Source: CBDCFV01 sp965261795
GTDB taxonomy: Bacteria > Chloroflexota > Dehalococcoidia > Lucifugimonadales > UBA3495
Direction of reading: 5' to 3'
Assembly (NCBI GenBank): GCA_965261795.1
Contig: OZ253476.1
Location: forward strand, 1,674,001-1,738,000
DNA: 64,000 bases
Of the stretch, positions 27,444 to 36,026 are shown in pieces (positions within the stretch are counted from its first letter, which is position 1; every line of letters starts with the position of its first letter). Both the position numbers and the translations under genes were made by a program. The notes below the pieces were generated by a model. It was not told the DNA's origin. It saw only the letters and a list, made by a program, of their open reading frames with translations, and searched no databases.

Positions 27444-27899
27444 TCAACTCAAACTTTCGACCAAGGATGGTATATCGTGGGCGGCCACCCTGCCCCTCCA
27501 CATCCCGTCAACCTCCAATGCGGGCGCCAAGGGGCAAATAAATCCGCAAGGGACTTCCTCCAGTGTAACGCGCCCGTCCGGTGACGTTTCTCCCGGCGAT
27601 ATGCCGAGTTCACGGGACAATTGGCCCATCAACAACTGACCGCCGTTGTACCAGCAACTGAGGGCGGTGCAAACTCTAAGGATGTGTCTACCGGCGGTCT
27701 TGATACGAAGCTCGCTGTAGCTGGTGGTGCAGCCATAGACCTCGCTGGGCGGCACCCGCAAGTGCCACGCCACCGTCTGGAGCGCCCAATCGGGAAGGTT
27801 TCCCAACTCGTGGTGCACATAATGGAGCGCGGGCAGCAGGTAGGTGCGCTCCCTGGGGAACTTTTTGCGGAGTATAGGCCGGAGTTCGCTTCTTTCCAT
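27444..27899 (-). CDS. NuoE-like 2Fe-2S subunit
   Basis: A 151-residue member of the 24-kDa NADH dehydrogenase family. Ligands of the thioredoxin-like 2Fe-2S cluster appear as VCTALSCWYNGG and later EVPCGFICPLAP, spacing CxxxxC and CxxxC. The N-terminal helical part LLPALHYVHHELGNLPDWAL is the usual helical bundle. It passes electrons between the pterin enzyme(s) and the NuoF-like flavin subunit. Its position between the aldehyde oxidoreductase/cupin and fdhB suggests the NAD module could serve the formate dehydrogenase and possibly also the aldehyde enzyme (inference). Confidence 0.92.
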   Translation of the reverse strand: MERSELRPILRKKFPRERTYLLPALHYVHHELGNLPDWALQTVAWHLRVPPSEVYGCTTSYSELRIKTAGRHILRVCTALSCWYNGGQLLMGQLSRELGISPGETSPDGRVTLEEVPCGFICPLAPALEVDGMWRGRVAAHDIPSLVESLS

Positions 27900-27934
27900 C
27901 TCACAAACTTTGAATTAACGCCTACTCTACTCCT

Positions 27935-28270
27935 CTAACCGGCGGTTGCCCTGGATCGCCTGGGAGGGGCGAAAATCACCAGAATGGTCAGGTCTTCGGT
28001 GATGGAGTGGAAACGGTGGTCCACACCTTCACCTACGTAGACAATGGACCCGGCGGAGACGGGCCGGTCCTGGCCGTCGACGGAGATTATGCCTTGGCCG
28101 CTTGTCACATAGTAGACTTCGTCTTCGGTGTGAGGATTTTGGGGGTCTGCTTGGCCTGCGGGAAGGACGTACAAGCCCATACTGAGCCTTGGGGCCACAA
28201 AGAACTCGTGATAGAGTTGCCCCGCGAGTCCGTGAGCAGCAACAACGTCGTTCAGTTCAAAAGCGTCCAT
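27935..28270 (-). CDS. Cupin-domain protein
   Basis: A 111-residue single cupin. The metal-binding motif is in NPHTEDEVYYVTSGQG (H, E) and the second motif ends GEGVDHRFHSI. The first frame opens at 28312 inside the previous gene, but ATG 28270 gives MDAFELNDVVAAHGL and avoids overlap, so I use it; no strong ribosome site is seen. Small cupins are often sensors or isomerases, and nothing shows the ligand. It lies between the aldehyde oxidoreductase and NuoE-like genes in the same operon. Confidence 0.85.
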   Translation of the reverse strand: MDAFELNDVVAAHGLAGQLYHEFFVAPRLSMGLYVLPAGQADPQNPHTEDEVYYVTSGQGIISVDGQDRPVSAGSIVYVGEGVDHRFHSITEDLTILVIFAPPRRSRATAG

Positions 28271-28283
28271 AGTCCGGCAATCG

Positions 28284-30137
28284 TTAACGGGACAAGGAGG
28301 CTGCGAAATCATCCCGCAGCAACTCCGGCAGCCCGAGATCCGCTATCTTTGATTCCGGGATAAGGCCGTCTTGCGTCCAACCTCGGGCGCGGTAAAAGCC
28401 CCCTATCATGTAGTCCAACTCTTCTTGGGTAAGTCCCACGCCGGCGACAACTTCGGACGTTAATTGCTCCTGGAGGATCCTGGGTGGCAAGGTGTCGTCT
28501 TCCCGCCGCCAACCCTCGCGGATATTGAACAGTTTCTTCAAGTTGTTGATGCGTTCGCCGGCACGCTTGAGTTCACCGGTGGACATATCCCAACCGGTGA
28601 TCATGGAGTAAACGCTGGCTGACTCTACATAAAAGTCGGCAAACGCTTTTCGGAGGAACTTGCACCAGATAAGCGAGTCGAGCACTGCGGAGAAGTCCTC
28701 GCTTTCGGCGGCGATGCGTCCCCGTTGGTCGTCTACCGTGAGCCGGTCCACCCGGTCCGAAAAGTCAGCTTCGTAGGCGGAGGAGCGGTTGTGGCATGCG
28801 CCCCTAGGGGTGACAGCCAAGCCCAGAGCCATTGTCTTGAGGCTGCGGGGCTCATAGCCCGGCATCTCCAATCCCTTGACGTGCATGGCCCAATCACCAG
28901 AGCCGCAACCCAGTGTTTCCGCTGCCCGCTTGCACCCTTCGGCCAACAGGTCTCCCAGTCCGTCGCGGCGGCCCATACGCTCCAGAATGTCCAGCAACGC
29001 CTCGTTGCCGCCGAACCTCAAGTCCATTCCGTCGGCATCGTCCGGGGTAAGCAGGCCCCGGTCAAAGCACTCCATAGCCCACGCGATGGTGACGCCGGCG
29101 CTGATGGTGTCCATGCCGAGGTCATCGCATATCGCGGCGGCGCGGATGACGGTGTTGGGGTCGGACACGCCGCACAACGGCCCCAAGGCGAAGAGGCTTT
29201 CGTATTCCATGCGGCCCTTGGACTTCTTGCCGTGGTCGTTTGTAGACAGGACCTTTTCGCAGCCGATGGTACAGTTGGCGCAGTGCGCGTTCTTGACCAA
29301 GTATTCCTGGTGCAGACGCTCGCCGCTGACTTCCTCAGCGCCTTCAAACGACGAATCGCGGAAGTTTCTGGTAGGCAGGGCACCCAGCCGATTGAACACC
29401 GAAACGTTGGCCATGGTGCCGAGGTTGCGGTACTTGTCGGTGGCGGCCCCCAAACTGCGTTGGCTCAGGTCTATGCTGTAGCGATGAGTAGCCTCCGGTT
29501 GGGCAACGTCTATCGTGTTGGTCCCGCGCAACGCCAGGGCCTTGAGGCGCTTGGAACCCATTACGGCGCCCGGTCCTGATCGGCCTGCTTGGCGGCCGCC
29601 GTCGTTGGCGATGCTGGCGTAGCGTACCAGGTTCTCCCCGGCAGGGCCGATACATGCTACCCTGGCTGCACGGTCGCCAAGCCGTTCCTTGACTGCGCGC
29701 TCGGTGTCGAACGTGCCCAAGCCCAACAGGTCGGATGCGTCCAAAAATTGTGGATGCCCCTCATGGATGTGCAGCAGCGTCGGCTCGTCAGCTTGCCCAG
29801 TGATTACCAAGGCGTCGCCGCAGGTCTTTTTCAGCTCGGTTGCCAGGAAGCTGGAGGATAAGGAGTCGCCTATGAAGCCGGTAAGGGGTGACTTGGCCAT
29901 GACCGCGAACTTGCTGGAGGTGGTAAGGCGGCTTCCCACCAAAGGGCTGCCGACGAAGATCAATGGGTTGCTGGGCCCCAAGGGATCAGCCCCGGCTGGG
30001 CAGTACTTGTACAGCAGGTAGGTCCCCAAGCCGATGCCGCCGATAAAAGCCCGCAGGACTTCCTCTGGGATCGGGTCCCAGCGATGGGTCCGGTTGGTCA
30101 AGTCTACGACCAATGCCTTGCCGTGATAGCCGTACAC
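28284..30137 (-). CDS. aor: Aldehyde:ferredoxin oxidoreductase (tungsto-pterin enzyme)
   Basis: A 617-residue AOR. The N-terminal domain reads FVGSPLVGSRLTTSSKFAVM and KSPLTGFIGDSLSSSF, the pterin-binding part. The 4Fe-4S ligands are HCANCTIGC in the middle and the fourth cysteine in VLDSLIWCKFLRK. Such enzymes oxidise aldehydes to acids, or reduce acids, with ferredoxin. The gene lies 5 bp after a MoaD-like gene and one further from mobA, so cofactor assembly and enzyme are made together. The nearby NuoE/F-like subunits could let electrons reach NAD. Confidence 0.94.
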   Translation of the reverse strand: MYGYHGKALVVDLTNRTHRWDPIPEEVLRAFIGGIGLGTYLLYKYCPAGADPLGPSNPLIFVGSPLVGSRLTTSSKFAVMAKSPLTGFIGDSLSSSFLATELKKTCGDALVITGQADEPTLLHIHEGHPQFLDASDLLGLGTFDTERAVKERLGDRAARVACIGPAGENLVRYASIANDGGRQAGRSGPGAVMGSKRLKALALRGTNTIDVAQPEATHRYSIDLSQRSLGAATDKYRNLGTMANVSVFNRLGALPTRNFRDSSFEGAEEVSGERLHQEYLVKNAHCANCTIGCEKVLSTNDHGKKSKGRMEYESLFALGPLCGVSDPNTVIRAAAICDDLGMDTISAGVTIAWAMECFDRGLLTPDDADGMDLRFGGNEALLDILERMGRRDGLGDLLAEGCKRAAETLGCGSGDWAMHVKGLEMPGYEPRSLKTMALGLAVTPRGACHNRSSAYEADFSDRVDRLTVDDQRGRIAAESEDFSAVLDSLIWCKFLRKAFADFYVESASVYSMITGWDMSTGELKRAGERINNLKKLFNIREGWRREDDTLPPRILQEQLTSEVVAGVGLTQEELDYMIGGFYRARGWTQDGLIPESKIADLGLPELLRDDFAASLSR

Positions 30138-30142
30138 TCGGG

Positions 30143-30457
30143 TCAGCCTCCCGCTTGGCTAGAGATGATGAGCAGCGTATCCCCCGGGTTGACGGAAATG
30201 GCGCCGCCCGTCAAGAACGCCTTCCCATCTCGGTTGAGCAGGTAACCCTCCTGAAGGTCGGTCAGGTCTGATCGTATGACGTGGTCAACCAACTGGGGAC
30301 AGGCGGCGGCCAAGGCGCAAACAAAGTCCCGGCGACTGGTGTTTCTGGACAGCGCCACTTCGACAGCCCGTTTTCCGGTGGCCAACCGAGCGGTGCCGAA
30401 CAACTCCACCTTGACGGAGACCTTTGTGTTCTCCACTGTAGCCACTACACACACCAA
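30143..30457 (-). CDS. MoaD/ThiS-family sulfur carrier protein
   Basis: A 104-residue ubiquitin-like protein ending in SSQAGG, with the exposed Gly-Gly needed for adenylation and thiocarboxylate formation. KVELFGTARLATGKRAVEVA and GDTLLIIS are typical of MoaD. It would donate sulfur for the dithiolene of molybdopterin. The start codon is probably GTG; several GTGs lie in the first ten codons, so the exact start is unsure. It is 6 bp after mobA and 5 bp before the AOR gene. MoaD-like genes beside AOR genes are a known arrangement for tungsten enzymes. Confidence 0.88.
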   Translation of the reverse strand: MVCVVATVENTKVSVKVELFGTARLATGKRAVEVALSRNTSRRDFVCALAAACPQLVDHVIRSDLTDLQEGYLLNRDGKAFLTGGAISVNPGDTLLIISSQAGG

Positions 30458-30463
30458 CTTGCC

Positions 30464-31087
30464 TTAACGTCCTTGGGCGGCCAAGTCCAGCGCTTTGTCC
30501 AAGTCCTCTGGAGTGTTCACGTTGAAGAAGCTCAAAAACTGCGGGTCCATGGAGGATACTTCATCCTCCGGCACGTAGTGGACCCTCACCTGATCGTAGA
30601 AGCCGGATATTTTCAACTGCCGGTTGACCAGCTTGGGTTCTATGAAGGGGAGGCAGGCCTTGGAATAAAGGGCGTGGGTCGGTTCGGGGCGCTCTTCGAT
30701 GAGAGGGACAACCACGTCCACGTCTTCCCTCAACGCCAACATCCGGTCAATCAACGAAAGGTTTAGGAAGGGCATGTCGCAGGCGACGGCGATAACCCAA
30801 GGGTTGCTTGCCGCTTCCAAGCCGGAGAAGATGCCTCCAAGGGAGCCGGTCCCCGGATAACGGTCAAGCACTACCCGATGACGGGTGTCAAGGGGTAGTG
30901 CTCCTCCGCGCGACGAATCCGCTACCACTACCAAGACCTCACATGCCACTTGTTCGACCCGCTGTATTACCCGGCGAATCAAGGGGAGGCCGCCGATGGG
31001 TTCCATCGCTTTATCCCGGCCCAAACGCCTGCTTTGGCCACCGGCCAAGATGACTGCGGAGGCGCCGACAGCGGTGGGTACGGACAT
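30464..31087 (-). CDS. mobA: Molybdenum cofactor guanylyltransferase MobA
   Basis: A 207-residue nucleotidyltransferase. The signature SAVILAGGQSRRLGRDKAM is at residues ~10-28, and VIAVACDMPFLNLSLIDRML holds the metal-binding aspartate. MobA adds GMP to the molybdopterin cofactor to give the bis-MGD form used by formate dehydrogenases, which matches the fdhA downstream; AOR-type enzymes use the form without GMP. It is the first gene of the molybdenum/tungsten operon, with a promoter-like extended -10 about 48-56 bp before the ATG. Confidence 0.92.
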   Translation of the reverse strand: MSVPTAVGASAVILAGGQSRRLGRDKAMEPIGGLPLIRRVIQRVEQVACEVLVVVADSSRGGALPLDTRHRVVLDRYPGTGSLGGIFSGLEAASNPWVIAVACDMPFLNLSLIDRMLALREDVDVVVPLIEERPEPTHALYSKACLPFIEPKLVNRQLKISGFYDQVRVHYVPEDEVSSMDPQFLSFFNVNTPEDLDKALDLAAQGR

Positions 31088-31134
31088 GGCAGCTTGGCTC
31101 CTGGAGCCGTTTTAGAACCCGGTTAGGATGCCAA

Positions 31135-31143
31135 AGTATAACA
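31135..31143 (-). promoter_or_regulatory. Extended -10 promoter element before mobA
   Basis: TGTTATACT on the minus strand (TG plus a near-consensus TATACT), 48-56 bp upstream of the mobA ATG. No good -35 is visible, as often with extended -10 promoters. Confidence 0.4.
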
Positions 31144-31259
31144 TGGGTCAAGCTCACTGCCGTGGCTTTTGCACACGATTTTCAATCGTATCAAGTGAGT
31201 ATGGATAGGACTGATGGGGTATGACCGGATTATCGGGACAACCGTTGTAGGCGTGTCGG

Positions 31260-31817
31260 TCAGTGTTGGCGACGGAACAGCCGCCAGACGGGGGTGGTGA
31301 AGCCGGGGAGCAAATCGCCGCCGGTGAGTTCGTCGTCCTCGCGCAGGACTTGCGGGTCTGTCCCGGGGCGGTAGACGGTCAGGGTGTTGCGCTCCGGGTC
31401 GGCTACCCAAGCCTGTTGCGAACCGTAGCTGAGCCACATCCACGCCTTGGCGGCCATTTCGGGGTTGGAGTTGCTGGGAGATTTTACCTCGATTGCCAAA
31501 TCGGGGGCCAGGTTAGGGAATCCGCGCGTGCCTTCGGGGACGCGGCCCGGCGCTATCCACGCTACGTCGGGACAACGCACCGTATCCGGGTCGAAATCGA
31601 GGTGGTAACCGGGTTCACCGGCAATAACTACTCCGTATCCGGTAGCTTCGGTATAAGTGAACATGATGCCAGAGATTCTGACGACTACTATTCCATGAGG
31701 ATGTCCAGTGCCCATTTTATCTATCAAAACTCCCCGGATAAGCTCGTACCGCTTGCCGTTTCCGCGAGGCAACCGGAGGAGTTCATCGGCGGTTATCAAC
31801 TTGCTTATGGTTGTCAT
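31260..31817 (-). CDS. Uma2 family protein (putative endonuclease fold)
   Basis: A 185-residue Uma2/DUF820 protein with a PD-(D/E)XK-like core: YELIRGVLID, CPDVAWI (D) and PDLAIEVKSPSN (E-x-K). These are abundant in Chloroflexi and cyanobacteria, often in many copies; biological role and nuclease activity are unproven. It stands alone between mobA and the arylsulfotransferase-like gene. Confidence 0.88.
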   Translation of the reverse strand: MTTISKLITADELLRLPRGNGKRYELIRGVLIDKMGTGHPHGIVVVRISGIMFTYTEATGYGVVIAGEPGYHLDFDPDTVRCPDVAWIAPGRVPEGTRGFPNLAPDLAIEVKSPSNSNPEMAAKAWMWLSYGSQQAWVADPERNTLTVYRPGTDPQVLREDDELTGGDLLPGFTTPVWRLFRRQH

Positions 31818-31913
31818 AGCCTATCCGTTAACCGTTTTAAGTGAGTGTAGTTTGTGGTGGCATTTTAACACGGGAGCGCCTTTGCCTGAGCAGTAACCGC
31901 GTCATGCAAACGC

Positions 31914-33050
31914 CTATCCCGCAGCGTACAGGCGGTTGAAGTTAGCGTACCGGGCCGGGTCCAAGTCCCGGCCTTGGAAGGCCGGATAGTCAGGGCCGTA
32001 GCGATGAGCGCGGAACAGAGAGTTGTTGGACTCGGTGCGCCCGCCTGGAGTCAAAGGGGCCATCCGGGTGAAGATGGGGAAGATGTACTCCCAGACGACG
32101 TCCTTGTTGGCGGTGACCTCGAATATGCGGCCCGGCGTGCCTTCGCAGATCAGCGTGTTGCCGTTGGGCAGCCGGTCGGCGCTGCTGGTGGCTTGGCTGT
32201 AAAAAGATATGGGCGGCTCTCCGGCGTACTCCCAGACTATCTCGTTGGTGGCGGGATTTACTTCGATTACGCGGGAGAAAGTCGACAAGGGGCGGTGAAA
32301 GCCGTTGTCAAATATCAGGATGTTGCCGTTGTTCAAGTAGGTCGGATGGTGGGGATGGGAGATCTGGCCAGGCCCCCACTTCCACCGGAAGTCGCCGGTG
32401 GCCCGGTCTACGATGCCCACGACGCTGATGCGCCGGTAGCTGACCAGCAGGTCGCCTTCCGGGGTCACCTTGAGCGAATTACCGTGGGTCCATTCGACGC
32501 GATCTTCCAACGGGCAGATGATGTCCTCGTCCAACGACAAGTGCTCCGCCGCGTGCCACTCGTACACCACCGAGCCGTCGGGCGTAATCTCCTTGACCAC
32601 GTCGCAGAACATCCTGTCCGGGTTTTCGGGACTGTCCATGCCGCCCTTGATCTTTGCGGTCAATTCTTCCGAGACCCTTTCAAACAGCAGCACCAGGGTG
32701 TTGCCGTTGGGCAGCCGCTCAAAGTCGTGGTGAACCATGGGGTCTCGGTATTCCCACACCACGTTGCCATCCCAGTCCAACTCCAGTATGGCCGAAGAGG
32801 ACCCTCCAATGTTTTGCGCGCCGTCGGCGTCCTGAGCAGGGCCAGTGCGAAGGAGCAGGTTACCGTAGGGCAGGAGTTGGGCGTAGCCGACGCCGTCCGG
32901 CGAATACCATTGATGGCACAGCCGGCCTTCCATGTCGAAGAGATTGGCGTGATGGCCGCCTCGGCTACCGGAGGTAAGGGTATACCCCCGGTAGCAGTGC
33001 TGCGGCGCGTAATAGATGAGTCCCGTTGGATGATGGCTGGACCAGCCCAT
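31914..33050 (-). CDS. Arylsulfotransferase (ASST)-like beta-propeller protein
   Basis: A 378-residue protein of the ASST/aryl-sulfate sulfotransferase-like family. Repeated motifs are ILELDWDGNVVWEYRDP, VHHDFERLPNGNTLVLLFE, ITPDGSVVYEWHAAEHLS, HPHHPTYLNNGNILIFDNG and SSADRLPNGNTLICEG, the D-x-x-G-x-(V/I)-x-W-E and LPNGNTL pattern of the propeller. No signal peptide is present, unlike many periplasmic ASSTs. AGAGGAG lies just before the ATG. Activity is not assured because the catalytic histidine of true ASSTs cannot be placed with confidence. Confidence 0.82.
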   Translation of the reverse strand: MGWSSHHPTGLIYYAPQHCYRGYTLTSGSRGGHHANLFDMEGRLCHQWYSPDGVGYAQLLPYGNLLLRTGPAQDADGAQNIGGSSSAILELDWDGNVVWEYRDPMVHHDFERLPNGNTLVLLFERVSEELTAKIKGGMDSPENPDRMFCDVVKEITPDGSVVYEWHAAEHLSLDEDIICPLEDRVEWTHGNSLKVTPEGDLLVSYRRISVVGIVDRATGDFRWKWGPGQISHPHHPTYLNNGNILIFDNGFHRPLSTFSRVIEVNPATNEIVWEYAGEPPISFYSQATSSADRLPNGNTLICEGTPGRIFEVTANKDVVWEYIFPIFTRMAPLTPGGRTESNNSLFRAHRYGPDYPAFQGRDLDPARYANFNRLYAAG

Positions 33051-33082
33051 TTGCTTTCTCCTCTGTGTATTTGGTTATTGCG

Positions 33083-33671
33083 TCAAGCCAGGTGCAGGAG
33101 CCTCGCTCCTTTCAGCACCCACGTGGGCGCTGGCTCGATGCGGCGTATTCTAAAGGTAATCAAACAGGCGGTCACCGCGCCGATTAATCCTCCGGCAATG
33201 ATGTCGCTGGGGTAAAAGAGTCCTCCAGCCACCCTTGCCACACACCACAATATTGCCATACAAAACAATGGCAGTGCAGCCCGCCGGTTGGCCCACCAGA
33301 TGGCGATGGCGACCGCGAAAGCTATGGCCGCGGGGTTTGACGGGAAGGATGAGTCCGTCGGCTCGTAAAATATCACGGTCAACTCGTAATGGATGAAGGG
33401 ACGATCGCGGAATATTTCCTGGTTCAGCAACAAGACCGCGAGGTTGGCAAATCCCAGGGAAATGGCCGCGGTCAAGACGGCTTTTTGATGACGGCCGCGG
33501 CGTTCGGGCCCGGCCGCAAAACCACAGCCCCAGCATCCAGAAGCAGATGGCCAATGGGATGCAATAGTCGCTAATCAAGACCGAGATAGTCCAGTCGGTA
33601 AGCCCGGACCAACCAATCCACTGGTTGAGCCAAACCACAATCCTGCCGTTCAGCGCCGAAAACGTTTCCAA
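33083..33671 (-). pseudogene. PAP2-family membrane phosphatase, frameshifted and lacking catalytic histidines
   Basis: Two overlapping frames join into one protein. The first (from ATG 33671) reads METFSALNGRIVVWLNQWIG to CFWMLGLWFCGRAR. After about 33,490-33,510 the second frame continues RHQKAVLTAAISLGFANLAV, NQEIFRDRPF, SFPSNPAAIAFAVAIA and ARVAGGLFYPSDIIAGG, stopping at 33083. These are the PAP2 membrane blocks, but the histidines expected in PSGHA and in G-x-H-YPSD are replaced by P and F. It is either a decaying gene or a non-catalytic homologue with a sequencing error. It follows the membrane-protein gene by 2 bp. Confidence 0.75.
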
Positions 33672-33673
33672 GG

Positions 33674-34159
33674 CTAACTTAGACCGCGACGCCGGTCTGA
33701 GGCCCCAGCGTGCTGATTTCTTGCCCAGCCTTGAAATTCAGCGACTAAGCCTTGGTTGTTCCAGTGCTTGAAGGTGCGGTGTAACACCCGCAGGTAGTTG
33801 CTCTTTGTCAGCGCGTCCATGCCCTGTGGCATGTCCGATAAGCCCTCACCCAGCCTGCTGTTCCTGATTGAAGTGACCAGCAGAGTAAAAGCCAGACCCG
33901 CGCCACCACCGGCGAAGAAGTACCCGAACTGTTCGTTGCCGGTCAAGCCGGCTCCAGTGTCAGGCATGTTACGCGGTTCAGACACAAAAAACCACGTAAA
34001 CGCCCCGGCCAACAGGGCTATGCCAAGCAGAAAGCTAACGGCCGGCGACCTGAAGAGCATCAGACCCCGCAGTCCGTTCAAAGCCGCCGCCGCTTGAAAA
34101 ACGCCGCATGAGCCAAAGAACATCAGGATGAGATAGTCAAGGATAAATGACTCACCCAT
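33674..34159 (-). CDS. Hypothetical membrane protein (161 residues)
   Basis: Not recognised. Three hydrophobic segments are visible: residues ~8-30 (LDYLILMFFGSCGVFQAAAA), ~38-60 (AVSFLLGIALLAGAFTWFFV) and ~78-97 (FGYFFAGGGAGLAFTLLVTS). A charged, soluble C-terminal part follows, containing NYLRVLHRTFKHWNNQG. It is encoded between plsY (8 bp away) and the broken PAP2 gene (2 bp away) on the same strand, so it may belong to a small phospholipid or envelope operon. Confidence 0.7.
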   Translation of the reverse strand: MGESFILDYLILMFFGSCGVFQAAAALNGLRGLMLFRSPAVSFLLGIALLAGAFTWFFVSEPRNMPDTGAGLTGNEQFGYFFAGGGAGLAFTLLVTSIRNSRLGEGLSDMPQGMDALTKSNYLRVLHRTFKHWNNQGLVAEFQGWARNQHAGASDRRRGLS

Positions 34160-34167
34160 GGGGTTGG

Positions 34168-34818
34168 CTACCCTTGGGGAAGAGCCGGTTTACTGCCAGC
34201 GTCCGGCGCCGAGTCCCGCCGGACGCTGAGAAAGTGGCTGACGCCGACCAGAATGGGTATGCCCAGCGCGAAGGCTGCGACCTCGTAGGAGTATTGGACC
34301 GGCCACCAAGCAGCGACGGGATACGGGTATTTGGCCAGCCACCAAGTGAGGACCGGGACGGTGATAAGAAAGAATGCCAGGGATATAATCGCCTTTCTGG
34401 TCAGCCACAGGATACACAACCCCGTGATGCCCAGGGGCAGGGCCAGCGCGGGCAGCACAGCAATCAAGACGCCTACTCCCGTAGCAGCGCCCCGTCCGCC
34501 CCTCAACCTGAAGTGGACCGGCCAGTTATGCCCGGCCACGGCTGCGACCCCGGCGATCATTTCGGCGGCGGTGGAGTTGAACAACGCTTGGGCCAGCAAT
34601 ACCGTGGCTGACCCCTTGGCGATGTCGATGATTCCCACAGCTATTCCGGCGCGGGAGCCGATGTTGCGGTAGACGTTGGCCGCGCCAAGATTGCGGTCTC
34701 CCAACCGGCGCAGGTCCTCTCCCTTCAGCCACCGCGCGGCCAGATAAGCAGTGGGAGTGCTTCCTACCAAGTAAGAAATCAGGCCAGCAATCAACCAATC
34801 TAAGCTGTTCGGCGGCAA
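34168..34818 (-). CDS. plsY: Glycerol-3-phosphate acyltransferase PlsY
   Basis: A 216-residue integral membrane acyltransferase. Conserved cytoplasmic-loop motifs are VGSTPTAYL near the N-terminus, GDRNLGAANVYRNIG (glycerol-3-phosphate site), and FRLRGGRGAATGVGVL. It uses acyl-phosphate to make lysophosphatidate, the first step of phospholipid synthesis. The last ~15 residues are polar and variable. It is the first gene of the three-gene set with the membrane protein and PAP2 remnant, a grouping consistent with lipid phosphate metabolism. Confidence 0.92.
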   Translation of the reverse strand: MPPNSLDWLIAGLISYLVGSTPTAYLAARWLKGEDLRRLGDRNLGAANVYRNIGSRAGIAVGIIDIAKGSATVLLAQALFNSTAAEMIAGVAAVAGHNWPVHFRLRGGRGAATGVGVLIAVLPALALPLGITGLCILWLTRKAIISLAFFLITVPVLTWWLAKYPYPVAAWWPVQYSYEVAAFALGIPILVGVSHFLSVRRDSAPDAGSKPALPQG

Positions 34819-34976
34819 CTGAGACCCTCTCTCCGGAGAGAATCACTAATGCTGGGGGCTAGCGGTTGATTCATCCGGCGCGTCAGTGACATGCGCCAGA
34901 GGAAATGCAAACCCGCCCGTGACAAACGTTGACGGTTTTCGGCCCGGCCCTTTGAGAGACCCGCTTGGACTGTGAC

Positions 34977-35936
34977 TTAAACGGTGACCAAGCGAGGTTG
35001 GGCGGTGGTGCACCAATGGAGGTACTTGGGGTTCCGGCCAACTACGATGTCGAAATACATTTTTTGCAGTTTAGTAGAGACAGGTCCCGGGTTTCTGTCG
35101 GCGATGGGGCGGTTGTCCAACTCGATTACCGGCGTCAAATGGGCCGCGGTGCCGGTGAGGAAGACCTCGTCAGCCAGATACAACTCGCTGCGGTCTATGG
35201 TGCGTTGCACCACCTCCATTCCCAGTTCCCGTTGGGCCAATTGGATGATGGTCTCGCGGGTAATGCCGGGCAGCACGTTGTCTTCCAACGACGAAGTGAC
35301 AAGCCGCCCGTTGATAACCACAAAGATGTTTTCGCCGGAGCCTTCGCATACGTGGCCGTCGTGGTTGAGGATGATGGCCTCGTCGAACCCGGCTAGGGTG
35401 GCCTCGGTCTTGGCCAGGATGCTGTTGACGTAAATGCCGCTAATCTTCAGCCGGGCCGGGATCATAGGATCGTCCACTCGGCGCCAGGATGAGGTGCAGC
35501 AGCGCAGTCGGTCCGACCCCAGGTAGTTCCCGAAGGGAACAGTGATCAGGGTGAAGTCGCTGGCGAGGTCCTGAAGCTTCAGGTTGGCTACCATCTCCGC
35601 GCTCTTGTACGCCAGCGGCCGGATGTAAATATCCTGCCGGTGCTCGTTGCGCTCCACCAACTCGACGGTAATCTCGCTGAGTTCATCCGCGTTGTACGGT
35701 ATGTCCAGCATCAACAGGCGGCAACCGGCCAGCAGACGATCGTAGTGCTCCCGGAGCCGGAAGATGTGGATGAGGCCCTTTTCCTCGTTCCAGTTGCCCC
35801 TGATGCCCTCAAACACGCCGGTGCCGTAGTGGAGAGCATGAGTCATTACGTTGACTTTGGCCTCGCTCAGAGGCACGTACTGTCCTTGGAAGAATGCTTG
35901 TAGTTCGTTTGCGCTGGAGGCTTGACCTGTGCTCAC
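34977..35936 (-). CDS. ilvE: Branched-chain amino acid aminotransferase
   Basis: A 319-residue fold-type IV PLP enzyme. HALHYGTGVFEGIRG is the N-terminal hallmark, the PLP lysine lies in RISGIYVNSILAKTEA-like sequence (KISGIYVNSILAKTEA), and HDGHVCEGSGENIFVV and VLPGITRETIIQLA are family blocks. It transaminates valine, leucine and isoleucine. The start is GTG 35936, preceded by AGGGG. It has its own promoter-like sequence (35968-35997) and is divergent from comEA. Confidence 0.93.
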   Translation of the reverse strand: MSTGQASSANELQAFFQGQYVPLSEAKVNVMTHALHYGTGVFEGIRGNWNEEKGLIHIFRLREHYDRLLAGCRLLMLDIPYNADELSEITVELVERNEHRQDIYIRPLAYKSAEMVANLKLQDLASDFTLITVPFGNYLGSDRLRCCTSSWRRVDDPMIPARLKISGIYVNSILAKTEATLAGFDEAIILNHDGHVCEGSGENIFVVINGRLVTSSLEDNVLPGITRETIIQLAQRELGMEVVQRTIDRSELYLADEVFLTGTAAHLTPVIELDNRPIADRNPGPVSTKLQKMYFDIVVGRNPKYLHWCTTAQPRLVTV

Positions 35937-35967
35937 CTAAGACCCCTTTCCCCGGAAAGTTCCATAA

Positions 35968-35997
35968 ATTATAATCGGACGCCCGCTATAAAAACAA
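35968..35997 (-). promoter_or_regulatory. Promoter of ilvE
   Basis: On the minus strand TTGTTT (35997-35992) and a perfect TATAAT (35973-35968) are separated by 18 bp, with a predicted leader of about 25 nt. The ATTATAAT core is itself a palindrome, so it could also serve comEA transcription on the plus strand. Confidence 0.5.
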
Positions 35998-36026
35998 GGC
36001 AACTTTCCGGGTGGCGGTTCTTGCGT

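Noticed and set aside
35922..36026. Longer N-terminus for ComEA
   Set aside because: It would cover the ilvE promoter and has no protein-like character; ATG 36027 directly precedes the membrane anchor.
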